Shown in pieces: positions 35,262 to 44,060 of a DNA stretch of 64,000 nucleotides; within the stretch, counting starts at the first letter, position 1, and every line of letters starts with the position of its first letter. Source of the stretch: Desulfobulbaceae bacterium (GTDB taxonomy: Bacteria; Desulfobacterota; Desulfobulbia; Desulfobulbales; SURF-16). The translations under genes and the position numbers were made by a program. The notes under the pieces were generated by a model. It did not search any database. It saw nothing but the letters and a program-made list of their open reading frames with translations, and was not told where the DNA came from. The stretch covers positions 1 to 64,000 of the forward strand of contig JAGXFQ010000033.1 of assembly GCA_024637145.1 (NCBI GenBank), in the 5' to 3' direction.

Positions 35262-36566
35262 GTGAAACAGAAACCATCGGCAATAAATAGTATCTGGCTG
35301 GGACTTGTGCTGCTTGCTACCCTCACCGCCGCCTATACCGGCAGGATGGACGAGGTGACCATGGCCTCCTTTGATTCGGCCAAAGCCGGGGTCATGTTGG
35401 CCATAGGTCTTATCGGCTCCATGGCCTTCTGGCTCGGCATCATGAAGGTGGCTGAGGCCGGTGGCCTGATGCGGACCCTGGCCCGGGGGGTACGGCCCTT
35501 AATGATCCGCCTCTTTCCGGATGTGCCCGCCGATCATCCGGCCATGTCGGCCATGATCATGAATATGGCTGCCAATGCCCTGGGGCTCGGCAATGCCGCC
35601 ACGCCCATGGGCATCAAGGCCATGCAGGAGCTGGAGAAGCTGACCCCCCAGAAGGGCACGGCCACTAATGCCATGTGCCTTTTTCTGGCCATCAATACCT
35701 CCTCGGTCACTCTGCTGCCCCTGGGCGTCATCACGGTGCGGGCCGCAGCCGGGGCCACCAGTCCTGCCGCCATCCTGCTGCCGACTCTGGTCGCCACTCT
35801 CTGTTCCACCTGTGTGGCTATTTTTATGGCAAAGATCCTGGCGGCCAGGGGAGAAGCCGTGCTGATGAACGGGCCATCCCTGCCCCAGGCCGGTGGTGAG
35901 GAGCCGGAAGAGGCCCCGGCCACCAGAGATCTCTCCCCCCCCGGTCCGGTGGGCAGATGGGTTGTCTGGCTGCTGGTCACCGCCTTTGTCGGCGGCATGG
36001 TCTACCAGGTCATCCAGAATCCCCCCTCCTCCCTGTTGGGCGCCGCGAGCCTCAATGCGCTTTCCTCCTGGCTCATACCCATCCTCATTTCCGGTCTGCT
36101 CATCTATGGATATCTGCGCGGGGTCCAGGTCTATGAGGTATTGACAGAAGGGGCCAAGGAAGGCTTCACCACTGCGGTGCGGATTATCCCCTTCCTGGTG
36201 GCTATCTTTGTGGCTGTGGGCATGTTCCGGGCCAGTGGTGCCATGGATCTCCTGATTACCCTCTTTACGCCCCTTACCTCGCTGATCAATATGCCGGCGG
36301 AATCACTGGCCATGGCCTTTATGCGCCCCCTTTCCGGCAGTGGCGCCTTCGGCATTATGAGTGAGATCGTCAGCCAGGACCCAGATTCCTTTTTGTCTTT
36401 TCTGGTCTCCACCATGCAGGGCTCCACGGAAACCACCTTCTATGTCTTGGCCATCTATTTCGGCAGCATAGGGATCAAACGGAGCCGCCATGCCCTGCCC
36501 GCCGCCCTCTGTGCGGATGCCGCCGGGGTGCTGGCGGCGGTGGCTGTCTGTAATTTCTGGTTTTAA
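35262..36566 (+). CDS. SpmA-SpmB fusion, nucleoside-recognition membrane protein
   Basis: A 434-aa integral membrane protein fusing two Gate/nucleoside-recognition domains, homologous to spore maturation proteins SpmA and SpmB. The first half has GNAATPMGIKAMQEL (the SpmA signature) and the second PLSGSGAFGIMSEI with GSTETTFYVLAIYFGS (the SpmB signature). A charged, Pro/Glu-rich linker lies near 205-235. The GTG at 35262 is chosen because GAGGAG lies upstream; an in-frame ATG at 35250 is possible. The organism is probably not a spore former; the role is likely transport. Single gene with its own promoter. Confidence 0.85.
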   Translation: MKQKPSAINSIWLGLVLLATLTAAYTGRMDEVTMASFDSAKAGVMLAIGLIGSMAFWLGIMKVAEAGGLMRTLARGVRPLMIRLFPDVPADHPAMSAMIMNMAANALGLGNAATPMGIKAMQELEKLTPQKGTATNAMCLFLAINTSSVTLLPLGVITVRAAAGATSPAAILLPTLVATLCSTCVAIFMAKILAARGEAVLMNGPSLPQAGGEEPEEAPATRDLSPPGPVGRWVVWLLVTAFVGGMVYQVIQNPPSSLLGAASLNALSSWLIPILISGLLIYGYLRGVQVYEVLTEGAKEGFTTAVRIIPFLVAIFVAVGMFRASGAMDLLITLFTPLTSLINMPAESLAMAFMRPLSGSGAFGIMSEIVSQDPDSFLSFLVSTMQGSTETTFYVLAIYFGSIGIKRSRHALPAALCADAAGVLAAVAVCNFWF

Positions 36567-36574
36567 AAAGGCAG

Positions 36575-36675
36575 AAATAAGAAGATGAGAAATAGGTAGT
36601 TGAGAAGGTGGCAGGGGCTGCGACCCGGTCTTTATTCTTATTTCGTAACTACCTATCTTCTTATTTCTCATCTTC
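36575..36675. repeat. Word-repeat hairpin after the SpmA-SpmB gene
   Basis: The left side AAATAAGAAGATGAGAAATA runs into GGTAGTT. The right side, AACTACCTAT then CTTCTTATTTCTCATC, is its inverse with the words in shuffled order. It fills the convergent gap between two genes and could act as a terminator-like hairpin, though it lacks a T-run. Confidence 0.75.
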
Positions 36676-36676
36676 T

Positions 36677-37594
36677 CTAAAGTTCTATCTCCAGGCCTTC
36701 CCTGGCAAAAAAGATGCGGGGTTCCCCCTGGCCGCCATCCCGGCAGTAGGTGGCCGCCAGGGCGTCGTGCTGCTCATCGGTGCGCATGGGTTCATGGTGG
36801 AAGAGGGCCACGGTTTTCACCCCGGCCCTTCTGGCCTGGGCCATGGCAAATTCCATGGAGCTGTGGCCCCAGCCCTGTTTGCCGGCATCATACTCTGCCT
36901 GGGTGTATTGACTGTCTTGGACAAGGAGATCGGCGCCGGCCACAAATTGCTCAATGGCCTTGTTCTGTTCAGCAGCCACCAGCTCCCCTTCGGCCGCCAT
37001 CATCTCGTCATAGGAGGGGTTCTTGGGGTCGGTGATAAAGACATTGGTGAAGGGTTCGGTGTCGTAGGCGGTACAGAAAACCTTGCCCTGGTACTCGAAA
37101 CGGTAGCCCAGGCAGAGGATGGGGTGGTTGAGATATTTGGTGGTGAGTCTGATGCCGTCGCCCAGGTCAAAGCTCCCCTCTTTTAAGGGAGCATAATGGA
37201 TCTTGGCCCCTAACTCCACCTCACGGATGGGGAAATAGCGGTAGGTGAGCTGGCCGCCGACAATTTTTTCCAGGGTGTCCTGTTCGTACGAAACCGGGCC
37301 GCATACCTTGACCTTGGTGCCGGGAACATAGAGGGGCGTGAAAAAAGGAAAGCCCATGATGTGATCCCAGTGGGTATGGGTGAGGTAAATTTCCGTGTCT
37401 ATGGGGCCCTTGGGCAGATCATGTCCCATCATGTAGTTGCCCAGTTCCCGGATTCCGGAGCCGGCATCGATGATGATCAGCCGGTCCAGTTCAGGGAAGC
37501 GGATCTCGATACAGGCGGTATTGCCGCCATACTTCATGGTTTGTGGCCCCGGGCAGGGGATGGAGCCGCGGACGCCCCAGAATTTTATGTTCAT
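36677..37594 (-). CDS. Metallo-beta-lactamase fold hydrolase
   Basis: A 305-aa protein. It begins with WGVRGSIPCPGPQTMKYGGNT, typical of the MBL-fold phosphodiesterase-like hydrolases, and has the zinc-binding HTHWDH near 93, a later Asp in AYDTEPF and a His in LFHHEPM. The structure resembles RNase Z/PhnP/cAMP-phosphodiesterase relatives; the substrate is unknown. The coding region runs toward the hairpin at 36.6 kb. Confidence 0.85.
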   Translation of the reverse strand: MNIKFWGVRGSIPCPGPQTMKYGGNTACIEIRFPELDRLIIIDAGSGIRELGNYMMGHDLPKGPIDTEIYLTHTHWDHIMGFPFFTPLYVPGTKVKVCGPVSYEQDTLEKIVGGQLTYRYFPIREVELGAKIHYAPLKEGSFDLGDGIRLTTKYLNHPILCLGYRFEYQGKVFCTAYDTEPFTNVFITDPKNPSYDEMMAAEGELVAAEQNKAIEQFVAGADLLVQDSQYTQAEYDAGKQGWGHSSMEFAMAQARRAGVKTVALFHHEPMRTDEQHDALAATYCRDGGQGEPRIFFAREGLEIEL

Positions 37595-37728
37595 GGTCTT
37601 TGGATCTCACCTGTGAGAAGCGTTTGGCCGTCTGAAGGGCGGCTTTGTTTTAGAGGCCCCGAACCTTACCCCAAAGGGAAGAGGCGGCATACCTTGTGTC
37701 TGCGCCCCTCTCCCCGGGGCCAGGGTGG

Positions 37729-38613
37729 CTATTTGGCGACATGGAGAAAGACCTGGGCCTTTTCCACTTCCTGTTCCACTGTGGCATAGAGGGAGGAGAT
37801 CTCTCCCCAATTCAGGCCGCTGTCCGCAAGGATCTGCTGGACCTGGCCAGGTTCCTGGAAGAGGTCGCCGGCAGAACCGATTTCAAAGAGATTGGCATAG
37901 AGATTGGCCAGGGCCACGTTCTGTACCAGGGCCCTGTTTTCGGCAGTGGCTTTTTGGGGGGCATGGTGGTGCCAGAGGGTTTCAGCCATATTCTTGTTGA
38001 GCTGCCATTTGTGGCCGATGATCCTGCCGGTGGTGCGGTGGTCAAAGCCGAAGATCATGGCCTCGGCCCGGAGCAGGGAGCAGCGCTGGAGTCGGCATAT
38101 CTCCAGAACCTTGCGGTAATCATCGGGAAAGCAGTTGCTTAAGGGGATCTTGCCCAGGTCGTGGAGCAGACCGGCTACAAAAAATTCTTCCCGCTGGGCC
38201 AGGGGGGTATCGGCCAGGCCGGCAATGGCCTTGGCGGTGACACCCACAGAGATGGAATGGGCCAGGAATTGATCCATGGACAGGCATTCCATGCCCTCCT
38301 TGCCGACACTGCCCAGGATTGCGGTGGATAAGGCCAGATTCTTGACGGTGTTGATGCCCAGCATGATAATGGCCCGGGTCAGGGAGGTAATCTGGTTGGG
38401 CAGAGAATAATAGGCGGAATTGATCAGCTTCAGGACCTGGCCGGTGAGAACAGGATCCAGGGAGATGACGCGGTTGAGATCATTGGGCGAGGTGGTGGGT
38501 TGGTTGCACACCTCCAGGACCTTGGTAACCGTGGTGGAGAGGCTGGGCATCCGTTCGATATATTCGCGAATCTTCTCGAGATATTTTTGGGTTGTCGGAT
38601 CTTGATCAGGCAT
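37729..38613 (-). CDS. HDOD domain signalling protein
   Basis: A 294-aa single-domain HDOD protein. Seen: MPSLSTTVTKVLEVCN near the start, INSAYYSLPNQITSLTRAIIMLG and LLHDLGKIPLSN with an HD-like pair. HDOD domains bind partners in two-component and c-di-GMP circuits rather than hydrolyse nucleotides. No output domain is attached. It diverges from the oxoprolinase-like gene. Confidence 0.85.
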   Translation of the reverse strand: MPDQDPTTQKYLEKIREYIERMPSLSTTVTKVLEVCNQPTTSPNDLNRVISLDPVLTGQVLKLINSAYYSLPNQITSLTRAIIMLGINTVKNLALSTAILGSVGKEGMECLSMDQFLAHSISVGVTAKAIAGLADTPLAQREEFFVAGLLHDLGKIPLSNCFPDDYRKVLEICRLQRCSLLRAEAMIFGFDHRTTGRIIGHKWQLNKNMAETLWHHHAPQKATAENRALVQNVALANLYANLFEIGSAGDLFQEPGQVQQILADSGLNWGEISSLYATVEQEVEKAQVFLHVAK

Positions 38614-38786
38614 AGATGCACAGAGTCCCGGGGATGAGTTCGTGGCATACTAATATCTTTCGTAAAGAGCGGTCAAGAAAAGGTACAAGAAAGGCTGACA
38701 ATAAAAAGACTTTGCTTGGGCCCGCTCTTTGCGGTAAAAAAAACAGAAAACAATTTTCCCCCCTGACAGATGGAAGAAAAAGAATA

Positions 38787-40433
38787 ATGACTGATAAAAA
38801 ATATGGCATAGGCCTTGATACCGGCGGTACCTACACCGATGCCGTCTTGATTGATCTTGCCGACAATTCGGTGCTGTTAACCGCCAAAAATCCCACCACC
38901 CACTTTGAGTTAAGCCGGGGTATCTCTCTCTGCCTGCGCGATATTCTGGTGGGCAGCAAGGTGAAGCCGCAGGACGTTGAGCTGGTGGCGGTTTCCACCA
39001 CCCTGGCCACCAATGCCGTGGTAGAGGATAAAGGGGACAAGGTCGGCCTCATCCTGGCCGGCTTTGCCAGGCATTGCAGCCTGCCCGTGGTCTCCACCCT
39101 TTATATAGATGGCGGCCATAATATCCAGGGCGAGGAGGATACCCCCTTGGATATAGAGGCCTTGGTCCAGGCGGTGACCGATCTGAAGGGAAATGTTGAT
39201 GCCTATGTGGTGTGTGCCTCCATGAGCATTAAGAATCCGGCCCATGAAATGGTGATGGCCAAGGCGGTAAGCTTGATTGATCCTCAGCCTGTCTTCATGT
39301 CCCATGAGGTCTCTACCCGGCCGGGAGTGAAGGAGAGGGCCGCCACCGCCGTGTTGAATGCCCGGTTGCGGCCGGTGATGGAAGATTTTCTCATGGGCAT
39401 GCAGGATGCCCTGGTGGCCTTGGGCCTGGCCCATAATGTCATGATCGTCCGTGGTGATGCCACTCCCATGCCTATTGCCGATACGCCGCGCCAGGCCGCC
39501 TCAACCGTGGCCTCCGGCCCGGCAGCCACGGCATGGTATGGCCTCAGCTTTGCCCCCCAGGATGATGCGGTTATCGTTGACGTGGGCGGCACCAGCACGG
39601 ATGTGACCATGGTGCGCCACAGGAAGCCGAGCCTCACCAGCGACGGCAGCCTCATCGGCGGCTGGCAGACCCATGTGGACTCCGTGCAGATGTCCACCGT
39701 GGGGGCCGGGGGGGATAGCCATGCCGCCCTGGATGAGCGCGGCGAACTGAGCGTGGGACCGGACCGTGTTCTGCCCCTGGCCATGGCCACCCGGATCATC
39801 GCCCCCTCTGAGTGGCTGGGCAGGGGGTTGCGCTCCAGGCTCATTGCCATTTCTCCGGATCTTACGGAACAAGAGGCCGGCCATGATCCGGTGTTGGTCT
39901 ATCTCTACCAGCACGGACCTGCCACCCCGGCCATGCTGACCAGCCATTTCCAGCTGGCGGAGATCAGCCTGGTCAGTCACCTGCGGGACCTGGTCAAGAG
40001 CCAGTTCGCCTTTGAAACAGGCTTCACCCCCACCGACGCCCTCCATGTCCTGGGTGAGCTGGCCCTGGGTGACAAGGAGATGGCCCGGCAGGGCGCGCAG
40101 GTTCTGGGGGCGGCATGCGGCATGAGCCCGGAAGGGTTTGCCCAAGAGGTTCTGACCCGGCTGGGCGATAAGATTGAAGCCGCCATCCTTGATCATATCC
40201 TCATGGCCGAGGCCGGGAAAACCCTGGCCGGCTTCTATCCCGACTACCGGCACCACCCGGTGCTTGATATCCGTTTTCTGGTTAAATTGCCGCTGGTGGG
40301 CATCGGGGCTGCTGCCCCCTTTATCCTGCCCCGGATTGCCCAGCGTTTAGGGACAGAGGTGGTTTTTCCCGAACATTATGAGGTGGGCAACGCCCTGGGC
40401 GCCATTCTCATGGCCAGTGGCAGCAAGGGCTGA
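38787..40433 (+). CDS. Hydantoinase/oxoprolinase family protein (HyuA-like)
   Basis: A 548-aa ASKHA-fold protein. The ATG at 38787 is taken as start because GIGLDTGGTYTDAVL, the first phosphate-binding motif, begins seven residues later; the upstream in-frame region has no similarity. A second motif IVDVGGTSTDVTMV lies near 265. Relatives (HyuA, OplA/AcxA) open amide rings or carboxylate acetone with ATP and need a HyuB partner; here none is adjacent, and a 62-aa gene follows 3 bp later. Function uncertain. Confidence 0.75.
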   Translation: MTDKKYGIGLDTGGTYTDAVLIDLADNSVLLTAKNPTTHFELSRGISLCLRDILVGSKVKPQDVELVAVSTTLATNAVVEDKGDKVGLILAGFARHCSLPVVSTLYIDGGHNIQGEEDTPLDIEALVQAVTDLKGNVDAYVVCASMSIKNPAHEMVMAKAVSLIDPQPVFMSHEVSTRPGVKERAATAVLNARLRPVMEDFLMGMQDALVALGLAHNVMIVRGDATPMPIADTPRQAASTVASGPAATAWYGLSFAPQDDAVIVDVGGTSTDVTMVRHRKPSLTSDGSLIGGWQTHVDSVQMSTVGAGGDSHAALDERGELSVGPDRVLPLAMATRIIAPSEWLGRGLRSRLIAISPDLTEQEAGHDPVLVYLYQHGPATPAMLTSHFQLAEISLVSHLRDLVKSQFAFETGFTPTDALHVLGELALGDKEMARQGAQVLGAACGMSPEGFAQEVLTRLGDKIEAAILDHILMAEAGKTLAGFYPDYRHHPVLDIRFLVKLPLVGIGAAAPFILPRIAQRLGTEVVFPEHYEVGNALGAILMASGSKG

Positions 40434-40436
40434 ACC

Positions 40437-40625
40437 ATGACCGCCGGGCCCAAAGAGCAGAAGGCCGTTTTGCCGCCCCTTGCTGAACTGAAGATCAAGA
40501 TCCGTCCTGATCTCTATCGGGCCTTTCATCGCTGTTCCTGGATCATTATCCAGGAGCGGGGCGGCAATCAGGTGGATGTCATGAATGAGATGGTGGAAGA
40601 TTTCTTGCGTAAGCACGTTTGTTAG
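40437..40625 (+). CDS. Small conserved-looking protein downstream of the oxoprolinase-like gene
   Basis: A 62-aa protein with KIKIRPDLYRAFHRCSWIIIQERGGNQVDVMNEMVEDFLRKHVC. The residues IRPDLYRAF...MNEMVEDFL resemble a ribbon-helix-helix or short helical pairing domain. It starts 3 bp after the preceding stop, so translational coupling is likely. It may be a partner of the oxoprolinase-like protein. Family not recognised. Confidence 0.6.
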   Translation: MTAGPKEQKAVLPPLAELKIKIRPDLYRAFHRCSWIIIQERGGNQVDVMNEMVEDFLRKHVC

Positions 40626-40703
40626 GACACGCTTTCTTGTCTGCTGGTCCCAGTGTGCTATAGTGAAAATATAAAGGGATCTTTCAGGAAGGAGGGTGGG
40701 GCC

Positions 40704-41267
40704 ATGGCGAGATGGAGAGCTTGTGTTACGGGGTTGCTGGCCGGGCTGCTGCTGGGCAGCTGTGCCACCTATGTCCGTGTTGATTACGAGAAGACAACTG
40801 ATTTCAGGGTCTATCAGACATATACCTTGCTGCCTAAATCAGAGGCATCAACAGCAGATCCCCGCTTAAACAGCCCCTTAATAGATAAACGAATCAAGGC
40901 CGCTCTGGAGAGGAATCTGGCCGCCAAAGGCCGTGTTCGGCAACCGCAAAATCCGGACATGGAGGTGCTCTATCAGCTCAATTTGCACCATGAAATTGCC
41001 AGTGACCGCAGCGCCTTTAGCATGGGCCTGGGCACGGGCAGGAGAGGCACTGGTTTTGGACTGGGCTATACCGTGCCCGCCACCGAGGTCGAATCCTATG
41101 AAAAAGCGATGCTCACCATTGATCTCCTAGCCGCCGACACCGGGGAGTTGCTCTGGCGGGGCAGCAGCAGTAGGAGAATCTCTGAGACGAGAACCCCCGA
41201 GCAGGTCGATACGTTTTTCAAGAATCTGGTCCGGGAAATTATGGAGAAATTCCCGCCAGGAATATAG
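40704..41267 (+). CDS. DUF4136 lipoprotein
   Basis: A 187-aa lipoprotein. The ATG at 40704 has AAGGAGG upstream. The lipobox LLLGSC places the lipidated Cys near residue 19. The mature domain begins VRVDYEKTTDFRVYQTY and contains LNSPLIDKRIKAALERNLAAKG, YEKAMLTIDLLAADTGELLWRGSSS; this matches the DUF4136 pattern. Function unknown, probably envelope-associated. Confidence 0.8.
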   Translation: MARWRACVTGLLAGLLLGSCATYVRVDYEKTTDFRVYQTYTLLPKSEASTADPRLNSPLIDKRIKAALERNLAAKGRVRQPQNPDMEVLYQLNLHHEIASDRSAFSMGLGTGRRGTGFGLGYTVPATEVESYEKAMLTIDLLAADTGELLWRGSSSRRISETRTPEQVDTFFKNLVREIMEKFPPGI

Positions 41268-41375
41268 AGCTGCGACCAGTTGGTTGCTTGCCCTCTCATG
41301 ATGGGGGCATGGAGAGCTGCCGCGGCCAGGGGCGGGGGATTGGTTTTTTCAGGCCCGGGCCCGGGGTGGCCTCTT

Positions 41376-42035
41376 CTATGGGGAAATCCGGCCCCAGGCG
41401 GCCAGGTGGCGGTCACTGACCTTGCTGCACTGCAGGTCGAGCCCCTGTTCCCGGATCTGCTCCCTCACCTCTTCCACCCGGTAGGCCGCCAGCAGGGAAT
41501 GGTAAAAATCATCCTGCAGAACCTGGGGTTCCTGGCCGCTATATTTCTTGACCAGGGCTGCCGCCGCCTGTTCTGAGCAGGGCCGCAAGAGATCCATGAC
41601 CATAACCAGCGCCCCGGGTGCTGCACACTTGATGATGGTTTGCCAGAGATGGCCTGGGTCGGCAAGATGGTGGAGCAGGCTGTTGGTCAGAATCACCTGC
41701 CACGTCCGGCAATCATCGGTAAAGGGCAGGCAGGAGCATTGCAGGGTGACAGAAGAGGTATTTGGCTGGACAACGTGGGCCAGGCCCTGGTCCAGCATGG
41801 CCTGGGAGCCGTCAATGCCCAGGCAGGTGCAGCCGGGAAAATTTAGGGCAAAATCCCTGAGGATATGGCCCGGGCCGCAGCCGAGATCAAGGATGCGTCC
41901 TTCCCCCCTGAATTCCGGGAAGGCACTTCTGAAGAGGCGGCTGAACTGGGCGTTTGCCTGGCTGAAGTCGGCCTCGGCATAGGCCTTGACCTGCTCCTTT
42001 CCTTCCATAAGTTCCGGTTCCGGAACACGTCTCAT
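41376..42035 (-). CDS. SAM-dependent class I methyltransferase
   Basis: A 219-aa Rossmann methyltransferase. The ATG at 42035 is chosen because GGGGGA precedes it. Motif I is ILDLGCGPGHILRDF near 50, followed by the acidic LGIDGSQAML and a motif IV-like ILTNSLLHHL. The substrate is unknown. It is the last gene of the leftward cluster starting at 44426, separated from the SH3 gene by 82 bp. Confidence 0.85.
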   Translation of the reverse strand: MRRVPEPELMEGKEQVKAYAEADFSQANAQFSRLFRSAFPEFRGEGRILDLGCGPGHILRDFALNFPGCTCLGIDGSQAMLDQGLAHVVQPNTSSVTLQCSCLPFTDDCRTWQVILTNSLLHHLADPGHLWQTIIKCAAPGALVMVMDLLRPCSEQAAAALVKKYSGQEPQVLQDDFYHSLLAAYRVEEVREQIREQGLDLQCSKVSDRHLAAWGRISP

Positions 42036-42117
42036 GAAAATCCCCCAAAAAAAATCCCCTGCTCTCCGCAAAGAGATGGGGATCGACAGCTTGCTATTTT
42101 AGTTAAAAAAAAGGCCT

Positions 42118-42567
42118 CTACCAGCCCCACAGGAGGTCGCGTTGGATCCAGCCCTCGACATTGGCCTCTTCGTGGCGCACCTTGACCCAGCCATTTTTGC
42201 TCGCCAAGGTGCGGAAAACCACACCCCGTTTGGCCTGGCGCACCTTTTTGTAAGAGGTGCCCGGGCCGCTGCGCAGGTTGATGGCGCGCTTTTTGACAAC
42301 CAGGTGAGGGGTGCTGCCCACCAGCTTTTTATAGACCCAGCCCTTGTCATTTTCAAAATCAACAACCCGGTACCAGCCGCCTTTTGAGCCGATCACCTTG
42401 AGGGGATAGCCGCGACCGATCTCCCAGAGGACCTTGTATTGTGAGCCGGGGCCACTGCGGAAATTGATCATGTCCGCATCGACGCTGACCATTTTGGCCT
42501 GGACCAGGGTGGCTGGCGCAGCCAGGAAAAAACAGGCCAGCAATATCAGAAGCAGTGGACGTTTCAT
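42118..42567 (-). CDS. Exported protein with two bacterial SH3 domains
   Basis: A 149-aa protein with signal peptide (to about residue 24) and two SH3b repeats, each with a NFRSGPG or NLRSGPG motif (about residues 34 and 96), followed by YKVL/YKKV and WVKV. SH3b domains bind cell-wall peptides. It has no catalytic domain. It may serve as a cell-wall anchor or partner. Confidence 0.85.
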   Translation of the reverse strand: MKRPLLLILLACFFLAAPATLVQAKMVSVDADMINFRSGPGSQYKVLWEIGRGYPLKVIGSKGGWYRVVDFENDKGWVYKKLVGSTPHLVVKKRAINLRSGPGTSYKKVRQAKRGVVFRTLASKNGWVKVRHEEANVEGWIQRDLLWGW

Positions 42568-42651
42568 AAAATTAATTCCATCTTTTTAGGGAAAAAGCCT
42601 CTGTACGTTACCGATGGGCAGAGAAACTGTCCAGGGAAAAAAAGGCTTTCC

Positions 42652-43542
42652 TCAGGACTCTTTTTTTATGGTGCGGATGTCGCCGGCCCGCAGCGGCAGA
42701 CCGCCGACCTCAAGGCCGATGGCCCCAAAGCGACAGGCCTGATTCAGGCAACGCAGACAGGTGATGCACTCACCATCGTCAGGGGACTCGTCAAATTTGA
42801 CGCCCATGGGGCAGACATCGTGGCACTCCTTGCAGTGGGTGCATTTTTTCTCGTCCAGCGTGAGGCGGACCACCTTCGCCTTTTTAAAAAGGCCATACCA
42901 GGCACCCAGGGGACAGGTGGTGCGGCAGAAGGGGCGACTGGCCACCACGCTCCAGCCCAGGAAGAAAAGCAGGATGGTGAATTTTGACCAGAAGAGGGTG
43001 CCGATGATCCGCTGCAGGTCGGGCTGCAAAAAGAGCATGGGCAGCCCCGCCTCCAGGGTGCCGGCGGGGCAGATGAACTTGCAGAACCAGGGCAGGCCCA
43101 TGCCGAAATCATTGATGACCACCAGGGGCAGGATAATAACGGTGAGGGCCAGGAAGGCATATTTAAGATAGCGTAAGGGGCGGGGCACGGAGAATTTTGG
43201 CGAGGGAATTTTATGGAGAAGCTCCTGGATAAAGCCGAAAGGGCAGGCCCAGCCGCAGACCATGCGGCCAAAGATCGCCCCCAGAAAACCCATACTGCCG
43301 ATAACATAAAAGCCGAGATAGAACTGGCCATTGGCCAGGTTCATGCGTATGGAAAGGAGAAGCTGCTGCAGGGCACCTAAGGGGCAGGCCACTGTGGCGG
43401 CCGGGCAGGAGTAGCAGTTGAGACCCGGAGAACAGAGGACCTTGAGGGGCCCCTGGTAAAGCGAGCGGGTAAAGGGAAAGGACCACGAGGCGTTGGTGAG
43501 CACCAGAATGGCGGCCTGAAACCAGTTTCGAAAAAATTCCAT
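42652..43542 (-). CDS. Membrane polyferredoxin (NapH/YccM-like 4Fe-4S protein)
   Basis: A 296-aa membrane protein with about five hydrophobic segments. Near residues 36-56 is LNCYSCPAATVACPLGAL; near 95 CGWACPFG; near 153 CKFICPAGT; near 210 CRTTCPLG. The C-terminal part has two ferredoxin-type clusters: CTHCKECHDVCP near 238 and CITCLRCLNQAC near 262. This is the NapH/YccM/RdxA plan: a membrane-spanning Fe-S relay between the quinone pool or cytoplasmic ferredoxin and a periplasmic partner. It lies 40 bp after the CXXC microprotein gene and is part of a six-gene leftward cluster. Confidence 0.88.
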   Translation of the reverse strand: MEFFRNWFQAAILVLTNASWSFPFTRSLYQGPLKVLCSPGLNCYSCPAATVACPLGALQQLLLSIRMNLANGQFYLGFYVIGSMGFLGAIFGRMVCGWACPFGFIQELLHKIPSPKFSVPRPLRYLKYAFLALTVIILPLVVINDFGMGLPWFCKFICPAGTLEAGLPMLFLQPDLQRIIGTLFWSKFTILLFFLGWSVVASRPFCRTTCPLGAWYGLFKKAKVVRLTLDEKKCTHCKECHDVCPMGVKFDESPDDGECITCLRCLNQACRFGAIGLEVGGLPLRAGDIRTIKKES

Positions 43543-43581
43543 AGCAAGGGGTGGGGGAGAGAGGGAAGGAGAAATGCCGCC

Positions 43582-43740
43582 TTAGCCGATGCCGATACAA
43601 CTTAAACAGATTTGCCAGGACTGTTCAAGAACACGGGATGGTTCATCAACAAAGACCCCTACGCAAAACAGGATAATAAAAAAAGAGAGTAAGAAAAGGG
43701 GCAGCTTATGGGCCGGTGGTTGGGGGCGCTTCCTGGCCAT
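43582..43740 (-). CDS. CD1871A-like CXXC microprotein
   Basis: A 52-aa protein not visible with longer cutoffs. It begins MARKRPQPPAHKLP, has one hydrophobic helix (about residues 13-29, LPLFLLSFFIILFCVGVFV) and ends ICLSCIGIG, a CXXC site at the C-terminus. The pattern fits the CD1871A CXXC motif-containing family, short proteins found with membrane polyferredoxins. It starts 2 bp after the thiamine-binding-type gene stop. A role as the redox partner of the 4Fe-4S membrane protein is inferred. Confidence 0.75.
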   Translation of the reverse strand: MARKRPQPPAHKLPLFLLSFFIILFCVGVFVDEPSRVLEQSWQICLSCIGIG

Positions 43741-43742
43741 TT

Positions 43743-44057
43743 TTATTCCTCCTCATGGTGCCCTGAAATAGGCGTTACCGCCTTAATCTTGTCACCAATG
43801 TGGACGTGTTTATCGCGGCGGTCATCGATGACGATCTGGGTGACCACCCGCCTGGCCCCTTTGGTAAAGGGAATTTCATATATTTTTTCAATGATGCCCA
43901 GCAGTTCGGAAATGTTCCCCTCAATAACGGTTCCCATGTCATTAAGCCGGAAAGGGAGCCCGGCCTTGGCAAGTTCTGTCTGGATGGCTGCGACATAGTC
44001 GCCAACACTTACGCTCTTGGTGCCTAGGGGGATGGTGGTCAACTGGAGCAGGGCCAT
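43743..44057 (-). CDS. MTH1187-type thiamine-binding protein
   Basis: A 104-aa cytoplasmic protein of the MTH1187/YkoF-like family: MALLQLTTIPLGTKSVSVGDYVAAIQ, DMGTVIEGNISELLGIIEKIYE and GARRVVTQIVIDDRRDKH. Members bind thiamine or its precursors in some cases; whether this one does is unknown. It starts 3 bp after the PilZ gene. Confidence 0.8.
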   Translation of the reverse strand: MALLQLTTIPLGTKSVSVGDYVAAIQTELAKAGLPFRLNDMGTVIEGNISELLGIIEKIYEIPFTKGARRVVTQIVIDDRRDKHVHIGDKIKAVTPISGHHEEE

Positions 44058-44060
44058 GGT

